This document shows positions 6,058-15,033 of a DNA stretch of 64,000 nt, in pieces (within the stretch, counting starts at the first letter, position 1; every line of letters begins with the position of its first letter). The DNA lies in NCBI GenBank assembly GCA_050299695.1, contig JBNKWI010000006.1, forward strand, positions 1 to 64,000, written 5' to 3'. The translations under genes were made by a program, and so were the position numbers. The notes below the pieces were generated by a model. The model saw only the letters and a program-made list of their open reading frames with translations. It searched no databases and was not told the DNA's origin. The DNA comes from Ovoidimarina sp050299695 (GTDB lineage: Bacteria > Pseudomonadota > Alphaproteobacteria > Rhodobacterales > Rhodobacteraceae).

Positions 6058-8466
6058 TCAGCCGGTTGGGTCGAGGCCGGCCTCGGACATGAGGCGCTGG
6101 GCTTCCTCGGCGAGGAGGCGTTCGGTGGCGGCGCCGTGGACCGGGACCCGGCCCTGTTCGAGGAAGAGAGGCGCCGCGAGAGGCGTCACGCGGTCGGTGA
6201 CCACGTGGTCGATGCGGCCGGCGGTGCGGGCGAGCATTTCCTCGATCCGGCCGAAATCGACAAGGCCGCGGAGCGCCTCCTCGCGGGTGATCTGCATCAG
6301 GAGGTGGTCGGGGTCGTATTTCGCGAGCGTGTCGTAGAGGATGTCGGAGGAGAAGGTGGCCTGGCGGCCGGATTTGCGCTGGCCGCCGAAATTGCGCTCG
6401 ATCAGGCCGGCGATGGTGGCGGAGGCGCGGAAGGTGCGCTTCATCACCGCGTTGCCGGCGAGCCAGGTTTCGAAGCCTTTCCGGAGCGCGTCCGGGTCGA
6501 AGAGCGGCGCCGGGTCGGGCACGCGGTCGAGCCCCCAGATCAGCACGGCGTAGTCGGTGGCGACGAAGCCCATTGGTGCGAGGCCCTCCTCCTCCATCCG
6601 CTTGGTCAGGAGGAGGCCGAGGGTCTGCATCGCGTTGCGGCCGGCGAACCCGTAGATGCAAGTGTGTTCGCGGCCGTCGAAGGGGAAGCTTTCGACGAGG
6701 ATGCGGTCGGCTTCCGGGAGCATCGAGCGTTCCCGCTGCAGGGCGAGCCATTCCGCGGTGTGGGTGGGGAGTTCGGGCCAGCCGGGCTCGCGGAACATCG
6801 CGAGGATGCGGTGCGACAGCTGGGTCGAGGTGGCGAACTTTGTGCCCGCGAAGACGGCGATCTTCGGCGCCTTGTCGGCGCGGCGAGTGACCTCGACGCT
6901 CATTTCGCGGAGGCCCTCGTAGCGGACGATCTCGCCGCCGATGAGGAAGGTGTCGCCCGGTGTCAGCGTGGCGGCGAAGGCTTCCTCGACCTCGCCGAGG
7001 GGGCGGCCCCGGCCGCGGAGGCGGACCTTGAGCGTTTCGGTGTCCTGGATCGTGCCGATATTCATGCGGATGCGCTGGGCGGCGCGGGGATCGCGGAGTT
7101 CCCAGAGCCCGTCGGGACGCCGTTTCAGGCGCTGCCAGCGGTCATAGGCGCGGAGCGCGTAGCCGCCGGTGGCGGTGAAATCGAGGCAGGCGTCGAACTG
7201 GTCCCGGGAAAGGCCCTTGTAGGCGCCGGCGGTGGTGACCTCGGCATAAAGCGCGTCCGCGTCGAACGGGCCGGCGCAGGCGGCGATGAGGATCTGCTGG
7301 CAGAGCACGTCGCGGGGGCCCGGCCCGCGCGGGTCGCCGTCGAGATCCTGCGCACGCGCGGCCTCGAGCGCGGCGACGCATTCCACCACTTCGAAGCGGT
7401 TCGCGGGGACGAGGAGCGCCTTCGACGGTGCGTTGTAGCGGTGGTTCGCGCGGCCGATCCGCTGGATCAGGCGCTTCACGTTCTTGGGCGCGCCGACCTG
7501 GATGACGAGGTCGACATCGCCCCAGTCGATGCCGAGATCGAGCGATCCGGTGCAGACGATGGCGCGCAACTCGCCGCGGACCATGGCGGCTTCGACCCTT
7601 TCGCGCTGCTCGCGGGCGAGCGAGCCGTGGTGGATGCCGATCGGCAGGGTGTCGGTATTGGCGAGCCAGAGCTGGTGGAAGAAGATCTCGGCCTGGGCGC
7701 GGGTGTTGTGGAAGATCAGCGTGGTCCTGTGGCGGCGGATCTGGTCGAGCACGGCCTGGATCGCGTATTTGCCGCCGCCGCCGGCCCAGGGCGGGCGCTC
7801 CTCGGTCTCGAGCATGGAGATGTCGGGCTCGGGCCCGGGATCGGCGTGGAGGATCGGGCAGGGATCGGGGTGGCGGGCCAGAAGGCGGGCGATGGCGGGC
7901 GGGTCCTCGACGGTGGCGGAAAGGCCGACGCGGCGGAGGCCGGGGCGGAGCGTCTGGAGCCGGGCGAGGCCGAGCATGAGCTGGTCACCGCGCTTCGATT
8001 CGGCGAGCGCGTGGATCTCGTCGACGATCACCCGTTCGAGGCCCGCGAACATGCGCGGCGCGTCCTCGTAGGAGAGGAGCAGCGCGAGGCTTTCTGGCGT
8101 GGTCAGGAGGATGTGGGGCGGGTCGGCGCGCTGGCGCTTTCGGGCGCTGGCGGAGGTGTCGCCGGTTCGGTCCTCGACGCGGATCGGCAGGCCCATCTCG
8201 GCGATCGGCGTGCCGAGATTGCGGCGGATATCGGCGGCGAGCGCCTTCAGCGGCGAGACGTAGAGCGTATGGAGGCCCGCGTGCCGGCCGTCCGCGAGTT
8301 CGATGAGCGTGGGGAGGAAGCCGGCGAGCGTCTTGCCGCCGCCGGTGGGCGCGATCAGGAGGAGCGCCGGGGCATCGGCGCGCGCGACCATCTCGATCTG
8401 GTGCGGATGCGCGGACCAGCGGCGGGTCTCGAACCAGTTGGCGAAAATGGGGGGCAGGGCGGCCAT
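6058..8466 (-). CDS. Ligase-associated DNA damage response DEXH-box helicase (Lhr-like)
   Basis: ATP-dependent superfamily 2 helicase, 802 residues, typical for this Lhr-like family. Walker A is APTGGGKT with Lys45; the DEXH box is VDEIHAL near residue 145; SATVEDP is motif III; the second RecA domain carries FHNTRAQAEIFFHQLW, HHGSLAREQRERVE, and QRIGRANH (motif VI). The C-terminal half is the Lhr-specific region (GEIVRYEGLREM, YGFAGRNAMQTLG). It acts with PdeM and an ATP-dependent ligase in DNA repair; the ligase is not nearby. The ATG at 8466 follows the hypothetical gene 8509-8979 by 42 bases, so both may share a transcript. Confidence 0.94.
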   Translation of the reverse strand: MAALPPIFANWFETRRWSAHPHQIEMVARADAPALLLIAPTGGGKTLAGFLPTLIELADGRHAGLHTLYVSPLKALAADIRRNLGTPIAEMGLPIRVEDRTGDTSASARKRQRADPPHILLTTPESLALLLSYEDAPRMFAGLERVIVDEIHALAESKRGDQLMLGLARLQTLRPGLRRVGLSATVEDPPAIARLLARHPDPCPILHADPGPEPDISMLETEERPPWAGGGGKYAIQAVLDQIRRHRTTLIFHNTRAQAEIFFHQLWLANTDTLPIGIHHGSLAREQRERVEAAMVRGELRAIVCTGSLDLGIDWGDVDLVIQVGAPKNVKRLIQRIGRANHRYNAPSKALLVPANRFEVVECVAALEAARAQDLDGDPRGPGPRDVLCQQILIAACAGPFDADALYAEVTTAGAYKGLSRDQFDACLDFTATGGYALRAYDRWQRLKRRPDGLWELRDPRAAQRIRMNIGTIQDTETLKVRLRGRGRPLGEVEEAFAATLTPGDTFLIGGEIVRYEGLREMSVEVTRRADKAPKIAVFAGTKFATSTQLSHRILAMFREPGWPELPTHTAEWLALQRERSMLPEADRILVESFPFDGREHTCIYGFAGRNAMQTLGLLLTKRMEEEGLAPMGFVATDYAVLIWGLDRVPDPAPLFDPDALRKGFETWLAGNAVMKRTFRASATIAGLIERNFGGQRKSGRQATFSSDILYDTLAKYDPDHLLMQITREEALRGLVDFGRIEEMLARTAGRIDHVVTDRVTPLAAPLFLEQGRVPVHGAATERLLAEEAQRLMSEAGLDPTG

Positions 8467-8508
8467 ATCCGTTTGGTACGGAGCCGGGGGCGCGGGCGCA
8501 ATTCGATG

Positions 8509-8979
8509 CTAGCGGAGCGGCGTCTTCAGTATCGTGATACGGTCGATCCAGACGGTTCCGGAACCATTTGCGAAGAGGTTGAGTTCGAGCCGGTCGGGGT
8601 GCTGCCCGGCCTTGAGCATGAACTGCACCTCATGCTCCGACCAGTCGCGGGTGCCGGAGATCCTGTCCTTGAGCCCCTTCGAGAAGAACCGGCCGAGATT
8701 GATGAGGCTGCACCACATTTCGAGATAGACGAAACCTTCGAGGCCGTCCGGGCGCAGGCGCACGCGGTAAGTCAGGAGGCATTTGTCGGTGCCGGGCGGC
8801 ACGGCCCAATTGAAGAGTGGAATCGATACCTCGCCCCGGACGGGGACCCTCCAGGTACCGTCTTCGAGAGAAATATCGGGGGCCAGAGGGACGTCGGGAC
8901 CCGGTGTGAACTCCTGCATCGAGACCGCCGGGCCCGCGGCTTGCGGACCCAGGAACAGTGCTTTCAGGAGGCCGAACAT
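8509..8979 (-). CDS. Hypothetical protein, predicted beta-rich
   Basis: I do not recognise this 156-residue protein. It starts with a hydrophobic but weak N-terminus (MFGLLKALFLG) and then reads as alternating strands: GTWRVPVRGEVSIPLFNW, LTYRVRLRPDGLEGFVYLEM and a C-terminal half with DRLELNLFANGSGTVWIDRI. The overall pattern looks like a jelly-roll or carbohydrate-binding-like sandwich, but that is impression only. Its ATG follows the ATPase stop with zero spacing (TAGATG), so it is probably translated by coupling to the AAA ATPase and may be a partner of it. Confidence 0.75.
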   Translation of the reverse strand: MFGLLKALFLGPQAAGPAVSMQEFTPGPDVPLAPDISLEDGTWRVPVRGEVSIPLFNWAVPPGTDKCLLTYRVRLRPDGLEGFVYLEMWCSLINLGRFFSKGLKDRISGTRDWSEHEVQFMLKAGQHPDRLELNLFANGSGTVWIDRITILKTPLR

Positions 8980-10290
8980 CTAGTGGACGATATGCTCTTC
9001 CTTGACGAACATGTTCGCCCAGGCCCGGTCGATCAGGTCGGGGGACATCTGGTAGGGAATGCCCTCGAACTCGCAGATCGAGATCATCTGGTCGATCAGG
9101 AAGATCGGCTGGTAGTTCGCGTAGACGTTGTCGATCTCGGGATACTTGTTCTTCATCAGGTGGATGAGGGTTTCCTCGTCGAGCGGCATCTTCCGCTTCT
9201 TCGCCACCATCGCGAAGATCTTGAGGTAGTCCTCCTGGTCCGGCCCGTCGATCTTGATCTTGAAGAAGATCCGGCGCAAGGCGGCCTTGTCGAAGATCTC
9301 GTTCGGGTGGAAGTTGGTGGAGAAGATCACCAGCGTGTCGAAGGGCACCTCGAACTTCTCGCCCGATTGCAGGGCGAGGATGTCGCGACCCTCTTCGAGC
9401 GGCACGATCCAGCGGTTGACCAGTGCCTGCGGCGGCTCCTCCTGACGGCCAAGGTCGTCGACGATGAAGATGCCGCCGGTCGACTTGAGCTGCAGCGGCG
9501 CCTGATAGGTCCGGGCGACCGGGTTGTAGACGAGGTCGAGCATGGAAAGCGAGAGTTCACCGCCGGTGATCACGGTCGGGCGCTCGCAGAGCACGTAGCG
9601 GGTATCGAAGCGGCCGGCGGAGCGGCGCAGGCTCGACGGGTCGTCGATCTGCTCCTCGGCGGCGGAATGCACGATCGGGTCGTAGACGGTGATGACCTGG
9701 CCGGAATACTCGATGGCGCGGGGGATGTAGATCTTGTCGCCGAGCGCGTCGCGGATGCCGTTCGAGATCGAGGATTTCCCGTTGCCCGGCGGGCCGTACA
9801 TCAGGATCGAGCGGCCGGCGCCCACCGCGGGGCCGAGATGGTCGAGCAGGTGGCCGGGCAGGATCAGGTGGCCCATGGCGCCGGTCAGCTGGTCGCGCGA
9901 GACGTGGATGCTGCGGATCGACTGGCGCTTGACCTGCTCGGCATAGACTTCGAGCGGCACCGGCATGGCGCCGTAATATTCCGATTGCGAGAGCGCGTCG
10001 AGCGCGCGGGCCTTGCCGGAATCGGTCAGCTGGTAGCCCATCTCGCCGCCAGAGTTGGCATGGAGCGTGCCGGTGGCCTCGATCAGTTTCTGGGTGCGGC
10101 CGAGATCGACGATCTCCTGGGTCACGGAGACCGGCAGGCAGACGGCGCGGGCCAGTTCGGTCACCATGTCGAGGTTCATGCGAAACATGGTTTTCAGCAC
10201 GATGTCGCGCATCATGGTGACGGGGAGCTGCATCTCGGAAACGCTCCGCGGCGCGGGCGGGGCCATAACGTTCGAGGCTTGGACGTTCAT
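8980..10290 (-). CDS. AAA-family ATPase with N-terminal winged-helix-like region
   Basis: Predicted cytoplasmic AAA ATPase of 436 residues. Walker A is YGPPGNGKSS (about residue 190-199), Walker B is FIVDDLGRQ (about 302), sensor 1 is VIFSTNFHP and an arginine-finger candidate is ALRRIFFKI. The N-terminal third (LPVTMMRDIVLKTMFRMNL... YQLTDSGKARALD) looks like a helical or winged-helix domain. Function unknown; the gene sits just outside the Tad pilus locus and is coupled to a 156-residue hypothetical. I start at the ATG at 10290 (MNVQASNVM), preceded by an AGGA; the frame is open to 10368 but those residues look unconserved. Confidence 0.87.
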   Translation of the reverse strand: MNVQASNVMAPPAPRSVSEMQLPVTMMRDIVLKTMFRMNLDMVTELARAVCLPVSVTQEIVDLGRTQKLIEATGTLHANSGGEMGYQLTDSGKARALDALSQSEYYGAMPVPLEVYAEQVKRQSIRSIHVSRDQLTGAMGHLILPGHLLDHLGPAVGAGRSILMYGPPGNGKSSISNGIRDALGDKIYIPRAIEYSGQVITVYDPIVHSAAEEQIDDPSSLRRSAGRFDTRYVLCERPTVITGGELSLSMLDLVYNPVARTYQAPLQLKSTGGIFIVDDLGRQEEPPQALVNRWIVPLEEGRDILALQSGEKFEVPFDTLVIFSTNFHPNEIFDKAALRRIFFKIKIDGPDQEDYLKIFAMVAKKRKMPLDEETLIHLMKNKYPEIDNVYANYQPIFLIDQMISICEFEGIPYQMSPDLIDRAWANMFVKEEHIVH

Positions 10291-10430
10291 TTGTGCCGGA
10301 TCCTGGTCTCGGGTGCCAACCGTGCCGCACAAGCCATAGCGGCCCGGAAATCCGGGCCTGCCCGACACGCACGGCGTTCATTCACCAAGTCTCGCGCGCT
10401 ATTGTGGCCAAATAATGAAAAGAGGTGGGG

Positions 10431-12044
10431 ATGAGCAGTCCAAATCCCGGAAAACTCGCGCTTCTTCTGGTGGGCCTGATCCTGGCCGGAGCGCTCCCGG
10501 TTCTGTTGAAAGGCGGGCTCTTCATCACGAATTACGAGGGCGACGCGCTGCATCTTGCCGATATCGCGCTTCGCATGGCGGCGGGCGAACGGGCGCATCT
10601 GGACTTCATGACGCCCCTGGGCGCGTTGGCCTTCTGGCCCTTCGTGCCGGCCCTGCGGATGGGCGCCGATCTGGGGCTGGCCTTCGTAACCGGGCAGGTG
10701 CTCTTCGCGCTGGCGGCGGCGGTGCCGATCGGCTGGGCGGCCTGGACGCGGCTTCCGGCGCGGCTCGGCTACGGGTTCGCGGCGATCTCGGCACTGTTGC
10801 TCACCTCGCTCAGCCATGGCGCGGCCGGGTCGGTGGTTGCGGTGTCGATGCACTACAACCGCTGGGCCTGGGTGGTGAGCTTCGCCGCCGTGGTCGTCGC
10901 GGTGCTGCCGCCCCGCGGTCGGGCGCGGCCCTGGATCGACGGCGCGGTGCTGGCGGGTTGCATGGCGGTGCTGGCGTTTCTGAAGGCGACCTACGTGGTC
11001 GCCTTCGCGCCGGCGCTCGTGCTGATCCTGCTGGTGCGGCGGGACTGGCCGCTTCTCCTGGCGGCGGCCGTGACGGGCGTGGCTCTGGCGGCGATCCTGA
11101 CGGCGATTCTGGGACCGGCGGCGATCCTGGCCTATCTCGGCGATCTCCAGGCGGTGGCGCAGGGGACGGTGCGCAAGGCGCCGGGATACGAGCTCCACAC
11201 GCTGGTGATCTCGCCCGCCTATTTCGTCGGCGTGGCGACGGCGCTGGCCGGGGTGATGGTCCTGCGGCGGGGCGGGGCGGCCGCCGAGGGGCTGTCGATC
11301 CTGATCCTGATCCCGGCCTTCCTCTACGTGACCTGGCAGAATTACGGGAATGACCCGGTCTGGCTGATCCTGCTCTGGGTTCTCCTGTTCGCGCTGCGCC
11401 CGGCGCGGTCCGAAGGGACCCCGCCTGGGAAGGATCCGAGCGTCGGGGTCGGGCTGGCGGGTTTCGCGGCCTTTGTCCTGTCGGTGCCGCTGATGCAGAA
11501 CCACGCGGTGAGCGGGCTTCGGCTCATCCTGCTCGACGGGTCGCGCTATGTTCCCATGGTGCCGGAACGGGCGGGGCTGGGCGACATCTACAACGCGCAG
11601 GTGCCGGCCGATCTGGTACGGTCCGAGGAGACGCTGACCGATCCGGGCCGGCCCTATTCGGCGCTGGGCGGCCGGGTGCCGGCCTATGCACCGGTGGAAT
11701 TCCGGGGCGAGATGCTGCCCAACTGCAAGATCACCCTGGGGATCCAGGCCTCGCTCGCGACGATCGCGGAGGATCTCGCGCCGGAAGAGCGCGGGCGGGT
11801 CTTCGTGGCAGACCTGATCTCGTCGCACTGGCTCTATGCCGGGGGCACGCCCTTGCCCAGTGGGGCGCCGTGGAACTACGGGACGCTCTCGGGGCTCGAC
11901 CGGGCGGAGTTCGTACTGGTGCCGCTCTGCCCGATCGGGCTGGCGGCGCGGAACGCGATCGTGAAGCTCCTCGAGGAAGACGGGCGGGCGCTGACGCTCG
12001 CGCGGGAAACGCCGTTCTACCGGCTCTACAGGGTGGGCGGCTAA
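10431..12044 (+). CDS. Polytopic membrane protein, GT-C glycosyltransferase-like
   Basis: Integral membrane protein of 537 residues with about 10-11 predicted helices over residues 8-375 and a C-terminal soluble domain (about 380-537). The first outer loop (YEGDALHLADIALRMAAG, then AHLDFMTPLGAL) resembles GT-C glycosyltransferases, where acidic residues in this loop are catalytic. That resemblance is by eye and no family is assigned. The start is the ATG at 10431 behind AGAGG; a GTG lies two codons upstream. It is transcribed away from the ATPase and converges on the prepilin peptidase gene. Confidence 0.72.
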   Translation: MSSPNPGKLALLLVGLILAGALPVLLKGGLFITNYEGDALHLADIALRMAAGERAHLDFMTPLGALAFWPFVPALRMGADLGLAFVTGQVLFALAAAVPIGWAAWTRLPARLGYGFAAISALLLTSLSHGAAGSVVAVSMHYNRWAWVVSFAAVVVAVLPPRGRARPWIDGAVLAGCMAVLAFLKATYVVAFAPALVLILLVRRDWPLLLAAAVTGVALAAILTAILGPAAILAYLGDLQAVAQGTVRKAPGYELHTLVISPAYFVGVATALAGVMVLRRGGAAAEGLSILILIPAFLYVTWQNYGNDPVWLILLWVLLFALRPARSEGTPPGKDPSVGVGLAGFAAFVLSVPLMQNHAVSGLRLILLDGSRYVPMVPERAGLGDIYNAQVPADLVRSEETLTDPGRPYSALGGRVPAYAPVEFRGEMLPNCKITLGIQASLATIAEDLAPEERGRVFVADLISSHWLYAGGTPLPSGAPWNYGTLSGLDRAEFVLVPLCPIGLAARNAIVKLLEEDGRALTLARETPFYRLYRVGG

Positions 12045-12065
12045 CGCCTTTCGCGTGACGGCGCT

Positions 12066-12560
12066 TCAGGTGCCGATCAGCGTGCCGAGCGCGAGGTAGA
12101 TGATCAGCGTCCCGGAGAGTGCGAAGCCCATGGGAAATTTCGGATTTTCCCAGCTTTTCCAGTCCGGGAAGCCGCGGCGCATGGCCGGGATCGCGCGGAA
12201 GATCCGGTGCGTGGCGAAGGCGGCCAGGAGCACGGCGGCGAAGATCGGCGCGATCAGGGCGATGTCGCCGCGGTCGACGAAGGGCGCCATGACGGCCAGG
12301 AACTTGGCGTCGCCCGCGCCCATCAGGCGGACCTGATTGGCGAGGAAGGTGACCGCCAGCACGACCACGATGTGCAGGTAGCGCCAGAGATATTCGCCGA
12401 AGGGAAGGGCGAGAAGCCCGGTCACGACGAAGATCCAGAACAGGGCGGCGACCGCCTTGTTCGGGATCTTCATGAACTTCATGTCGCTCCACGCCACCCA
12501 GATGCCGACCAGGATGGCGAACGGCAGAAAGATCAGCGCAGTGGCCGGGGCGATTGCCAT
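12066..12560 (-). CDS. cpaA: Prepilin peptidase (A24 family, CpaA/TadV)
   Basis: Aspartic membrane peptidase that processes Flp-type prepilins. The 164-residue, multi-helix protein lacks the methyltransferase domain, as usual for CpaA/TadV. Both catalytic Asp motifs are visible: WSDMKFMKIPN (about residue 20) and MGAGDAKFL (about residue 83). It is the last gene of the Tad locus, 10 bases after the TPR lipoprotein gene. The start is the ATG at 12560 (MAIAPATAL); the open frame upstream to 12650 overlaps the preceding gene and is not family-like. Confidence 0.93.
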   Translation of the reverse strand: MAIAPATALIFLPFAILVGIWVAWSDMKFMKIPNKAVAALFWIFVVTGLLALPFGEYLWRYLHIVVVLAVTFLANQVRLMGAGDAKFLAVMAPFVDRGDIALIAPIFAAVLLAAFATHRIFRAIPAMRRGFPDWKSWENPKFPMGFALSGTLIIYLALGTLIGT

Positions 12561-12570
12561 GCCCCGGCGG

Positions 12571-13431
12571 TCAGTTCGCGACGTTGGCTTCGAGCGCCTC
12601 GAGGCTGCGCGCGGCGGCCTCGAAATACTGCGGATGCGTTTCGACGGCATCGCGCAGCAGGCCCTTGCCGATCTCGGTGTCGCCCTGCTTGATCGCCGTG
12701 AGGCCGAGCGTGTGCAGGAGCTGCGCCCGTTCGATCTGGGTCATTTCCACGACCGGAAGCTCGTAGTTGCGCTGCGCGCCGCGGGCGAGGACCAGGTTGT
12801 TCTTGGCGGTGAACATGTCGGAATCGTAGGTCAGTGCCTCGGAGAAGAGCCGCTCGGCTTCCTTGTACTGGCCGCGGGAGAGCTTCGAGTAGCCCCAGTT
12901 GTTCAGCACGCCCGAGGGCTTGGTGGTGAGGCCCAGCGCGGTTTCGTAGAAGCTGTCGGCCTTCTTCCACTCCTTCTTGGAGTCGGCGACCATCGCCTCG
13001 AGCCGGTAGCGCGAGAAGGTCTCGTAGGTCGGCGGTATCTTGTCGAGCTCGGCCTCGGCCTTTTCCCATTCGCCGGCGCGGATCAGCGCATCGGCGAGGG
13101 TGACGCTGTCCTCGCTCGTCGCATCCTCGGCGGCGACGACCTGGCTCATCACCGTGGCGGCCTCGAGCGGGTGGTTGGCGCGGATCAGCGAGAGGCCGAG
13201 GCCGCGCTTGAGGTCGGTGCGCGTGGGGTTTTCGGCGGAAGCGCGGCGGAAGTAGTTCACCGCGTCGTTCGGGTCGGCGGAGGCCAGCATGACGTCGTTC
13301 ATGTTGGTCTCGTCGATGACGTTGACGCTTTTCAGCCGGCGTTCGACTTCGGCTTCGGAATCCACCGGCCCGCAGGCCGAAAGAAGAAGCGCACCGCCGA
13401 GGCAGAGCGTCGCAATACCAGTGTGGCGCAT
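12571..13431 (-). CDS. TPR-repeat lipoprotein of the Tad locus
   Basis: Predicted lipoprotein of 286 residues. The signal peptide ends in a lipobox (LLLSAC, Cys near residue 19), followed by TPR-type helix pairs: DAVNYFRRASAENPTRTDLK, LADALIRAGEWEKAEAELDK, NNWGYSKLSRGQYKEAERLF and LHTLGLTAIKQGDTEIGKGL. TadD, a TPR lipoprotein following tadC, is needed for secretin assembly in other Tad systems. Here two TPR lipoprotein genes follow tadC and this is the second. I start at the ATG at 13431; the frame stays open far upstream in antisense-like composition that belongs to the neighbouring gene. Confidence 0.88.
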   Translation of the reverse strand: MRHTGIATLCLGGALLLSACGPVDSEAEVERRLKSVNVIDETNMNDVMLASADPNDAVNYFRRASAENPTRTDLKRGLGLSLIRANHPLEAATVMSQVVAAEDATSEDSVTLADALIRAGEWEKAEAELDKIPPTYETFSRYRLEAMVADSKKEWKKADSFYETALGLTTKPSGVLNNWGYSKLSRGQYKEAERLFSEALTYDSDMFTAKNNLVLARGAQRNYELPVVEMTQIERAQLLHTLGLTAIKQGDTEIGKGLLRDAVETHPQYFEAAARSLEALEANVAN

Positions 13432-13471
13432 GGTTCGCCTGTCCTTTTCCTGCTCGTTTTCGCCCGCTTGT

Positions 13472-14038
13472 CTACGGCGTGGACAGGAGGAGATAGTCTC
13501 CGGTTCCGCGCCGCACCAAGGCAGGTCCCTTGTTGTCCGGCGGAGTGTAGTCCGGATCGCGCTTTTTTTCGAGCGCCAGGCGAAGATTGTCACGGATGTC
13601 GGCACTTTGGCCACTATCGAGCGCGTAGGCGCGCTTGAAGACCAGCTCAGCCTCGCCGTAGTTGCGCTGCTCCATGAGCACGACGCCGAGATTGTTCCAG
13701 GCGGGGACGAAGGTTTCGTCGAGCTCGATCGCGGCGCGCAGGTTCTTCTCGGCCTGGCCGAGGCGGCCGAGCTTGAGATTGGCCGAGCCGAGCGCCGAGA
13801 GCACGTCGGCATTCAGCCCGTGCTGGTAACCGGCGCGGTAATAGGCCTCGAGCGCGAGTTCGTATTCGCCCGCCTCCATCAGCCGGTGGCCGACGATCAG
13901 CCCATCGACCGATTGCTCGTTGGCGCGCGTGGAGACGCCGGGCGCGAAGGGCGAATCCCTGTCGGGCCGAAGGCCGCCCGCCGAGCAGGCGGCCAGCGCC
14001 GCGAGGCAGAGGATCGGAACGATCCGGATGTGTCGCAT
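13472..14038 (-). CDS. tadD: TPR-repeat lipoprotein, TadD-like
   Basis: Predicted lipoprotein of 188 residues in the position of tadD, directly after tadC (7 bases). The lipobox is ALAAC (Cys about residue 18). Three TPR-like units follow: VGHRLMEAGEYELALEAYYR, LSALGSANLKLGRLGQAEKN and NNLGVVLMEQRNYGEAELVF. TadD is thought to be a pilotin-like outer-membrane assembly factor for the Tad secretin. The symbol is by position and domain; the next gene is a second TPR lipoprotein, so which of the two is the functional TadD is uncertain. Confidence 0.82.
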   Translation of the reverse strand: MRHIRIVPILCLAALAACSAGGLRPDRDSPFAPGVSTRANEQSVDGLIVGHRLMEAGEYELALEAYYRAGYQHGLNADVLSALGSANLKLGRLGQAEKNLRAAIELDETFVPAWNNLGVVLMEQRNYGEAELVFKRAYALDSGQSADIRDNLRLALEKKRDPDYTPPDNKGPALVRRGTGDYLLLSTP

Positions 14039-14045
14039 GGTCCCC

Positions 14046-15023
14046 TTAGAAGAAGGTGGCCGTACTGAGCGTTTGCGCGATCCCGTAGACCGACGGTCCG
14101 ATCAGGATGATGAGAAGCGGCGGCACCGTCAACATCATAGTGGCCAGCGTCATCTTGGTCGGCAGCTTGTTGGCGGCCTCCTCGGCGCGCATCACGCGCT
14201 TGTCGCGCATCTCGCCGGCATAGACCCTGAGCGCGTCCGAGATCGAGGTGCCGAAGGTGGCCGACTGGATCAGCACGGTCACGAAGGAGGACACGTCGGG
14301 CACGCCGGCGCGTTCGGACATGTCGCGCAGGACCTGGGTCTTGTCCTTGCCCGCCTTCATCTCGTGGGCGACGAGTTCGTACTCGTCGGCCAGCGGCGGA
14401 TAGCCCGCGCGCATTTCCTTGGAGACGCGGTTGATCGCCTGGTCGATGGACTGGCCGGCCTCGACGCAGACCAGCATCAGGTCGAGCGAGTCCGGGAAGC
14501 CGTTGGTGATGACCTGCTGGCGCTCCTGCTGGCGCTTGGTGACCCAGTATTTCGGCAGCATGTAGCCGGCGCAGCCGGGGCCGAGGATGTAGAGGATCAG
14601 CGCGGTCATCGAGACGTCGCCGCTGGCGGATTTCAGGATTGCATAGAGCGCGCCGAGGACCAGGAAGCCGATCCCGAGGACGAACTGCATGAAGTGAAAG
14701 GTGCGGACCGCGTTCTTGCCGCGGTAGCCGGCCTGCAGGAGCTTGAGCCGGATCGCGGAGTATTCCTCCTCGCTCTGCGGTTCGAGGAAGCTCGAATAGC
14801 GCTCGAGCTTGTCCTTGGAGCCGCTGGTCCGGAGCCGCTGCTTCTTGCCGTCGGTGGGGGCGGCGGCCCGGGTCTGGTCGCGCAGCTTGTCGAGCGGGTC
14901 GACCTCCTTCTTCAGGAGGATCGGCAATGTCAGGAGGATCAGGAAAAGACCGAGGATCCCGACAGCGAGGAGCGGGCCCAGCTCGCCGAAATTGTCGGTC
15001 AGGAAAGTCATGATTGATTCCAT
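14046..15023 (-). CDS. tadC: Tad pilus inner-membrane platform protein TadC
   Basis: Type II secretion system F-domain protein of 325 residues, part of the inner-membrane platform of the Flp/Tad pilus. An N-terminal membrane helix (GPLLAVGILGLFLILL) is followed by a basic segment, two helices near residues 105-160, the cytoplasmic T2SSF domain (DSLDLMLVCVEAGQSIDQAI is the signature) and C-terminal helices (TMLTVPPLLIILIGPSVYGI). It lies 11 bases after tadB. The start is the ATG at 15023; a second in-frame ATG four codons on is possible. Confidence 0.94.
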   Translation of the reverse strand: MESIMTFLTDNFGELGPLLAVGILGLFLILLTLPILLKKEVDPLDKLRDQTRAAAPTDGKKQRLRTSGSKDKLERYSSFLEPQSEEEYSAIRLKLLQAGYRGKNAVRTFHFMQFVLGIGFLVLGALYAILKSASGDVSMTALILYILGPGCAGYMLPKYWVTKRQQERQQVITNGFPDSLDLMLVCVEAGQSIDQAINRVSKEMRAGYPPLADEYELVAHEMKAGKDKTQVLRDMSERAGVPDVSSFVTVLIQSATFGTSISDALRVYAGEMRDKRVMRAEEAANKLPTKMTLATMMLTVPPLLIILIGPSVYGIAQTLSTATFF

Positions 15024-15033
15024 GGCGCGTGCC

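Noticed and set aside
5236..10434. A 1,732-residue open frame on the plus strand
   Set aside because: It is exactly antisense to pdeM, the helicase, the hypothetical and the AAA ATPase, whose minus-strand products have complete motifs. High GC makes such long antisense frames common; composition is Glu/Gly/Arg-rich without any domain.
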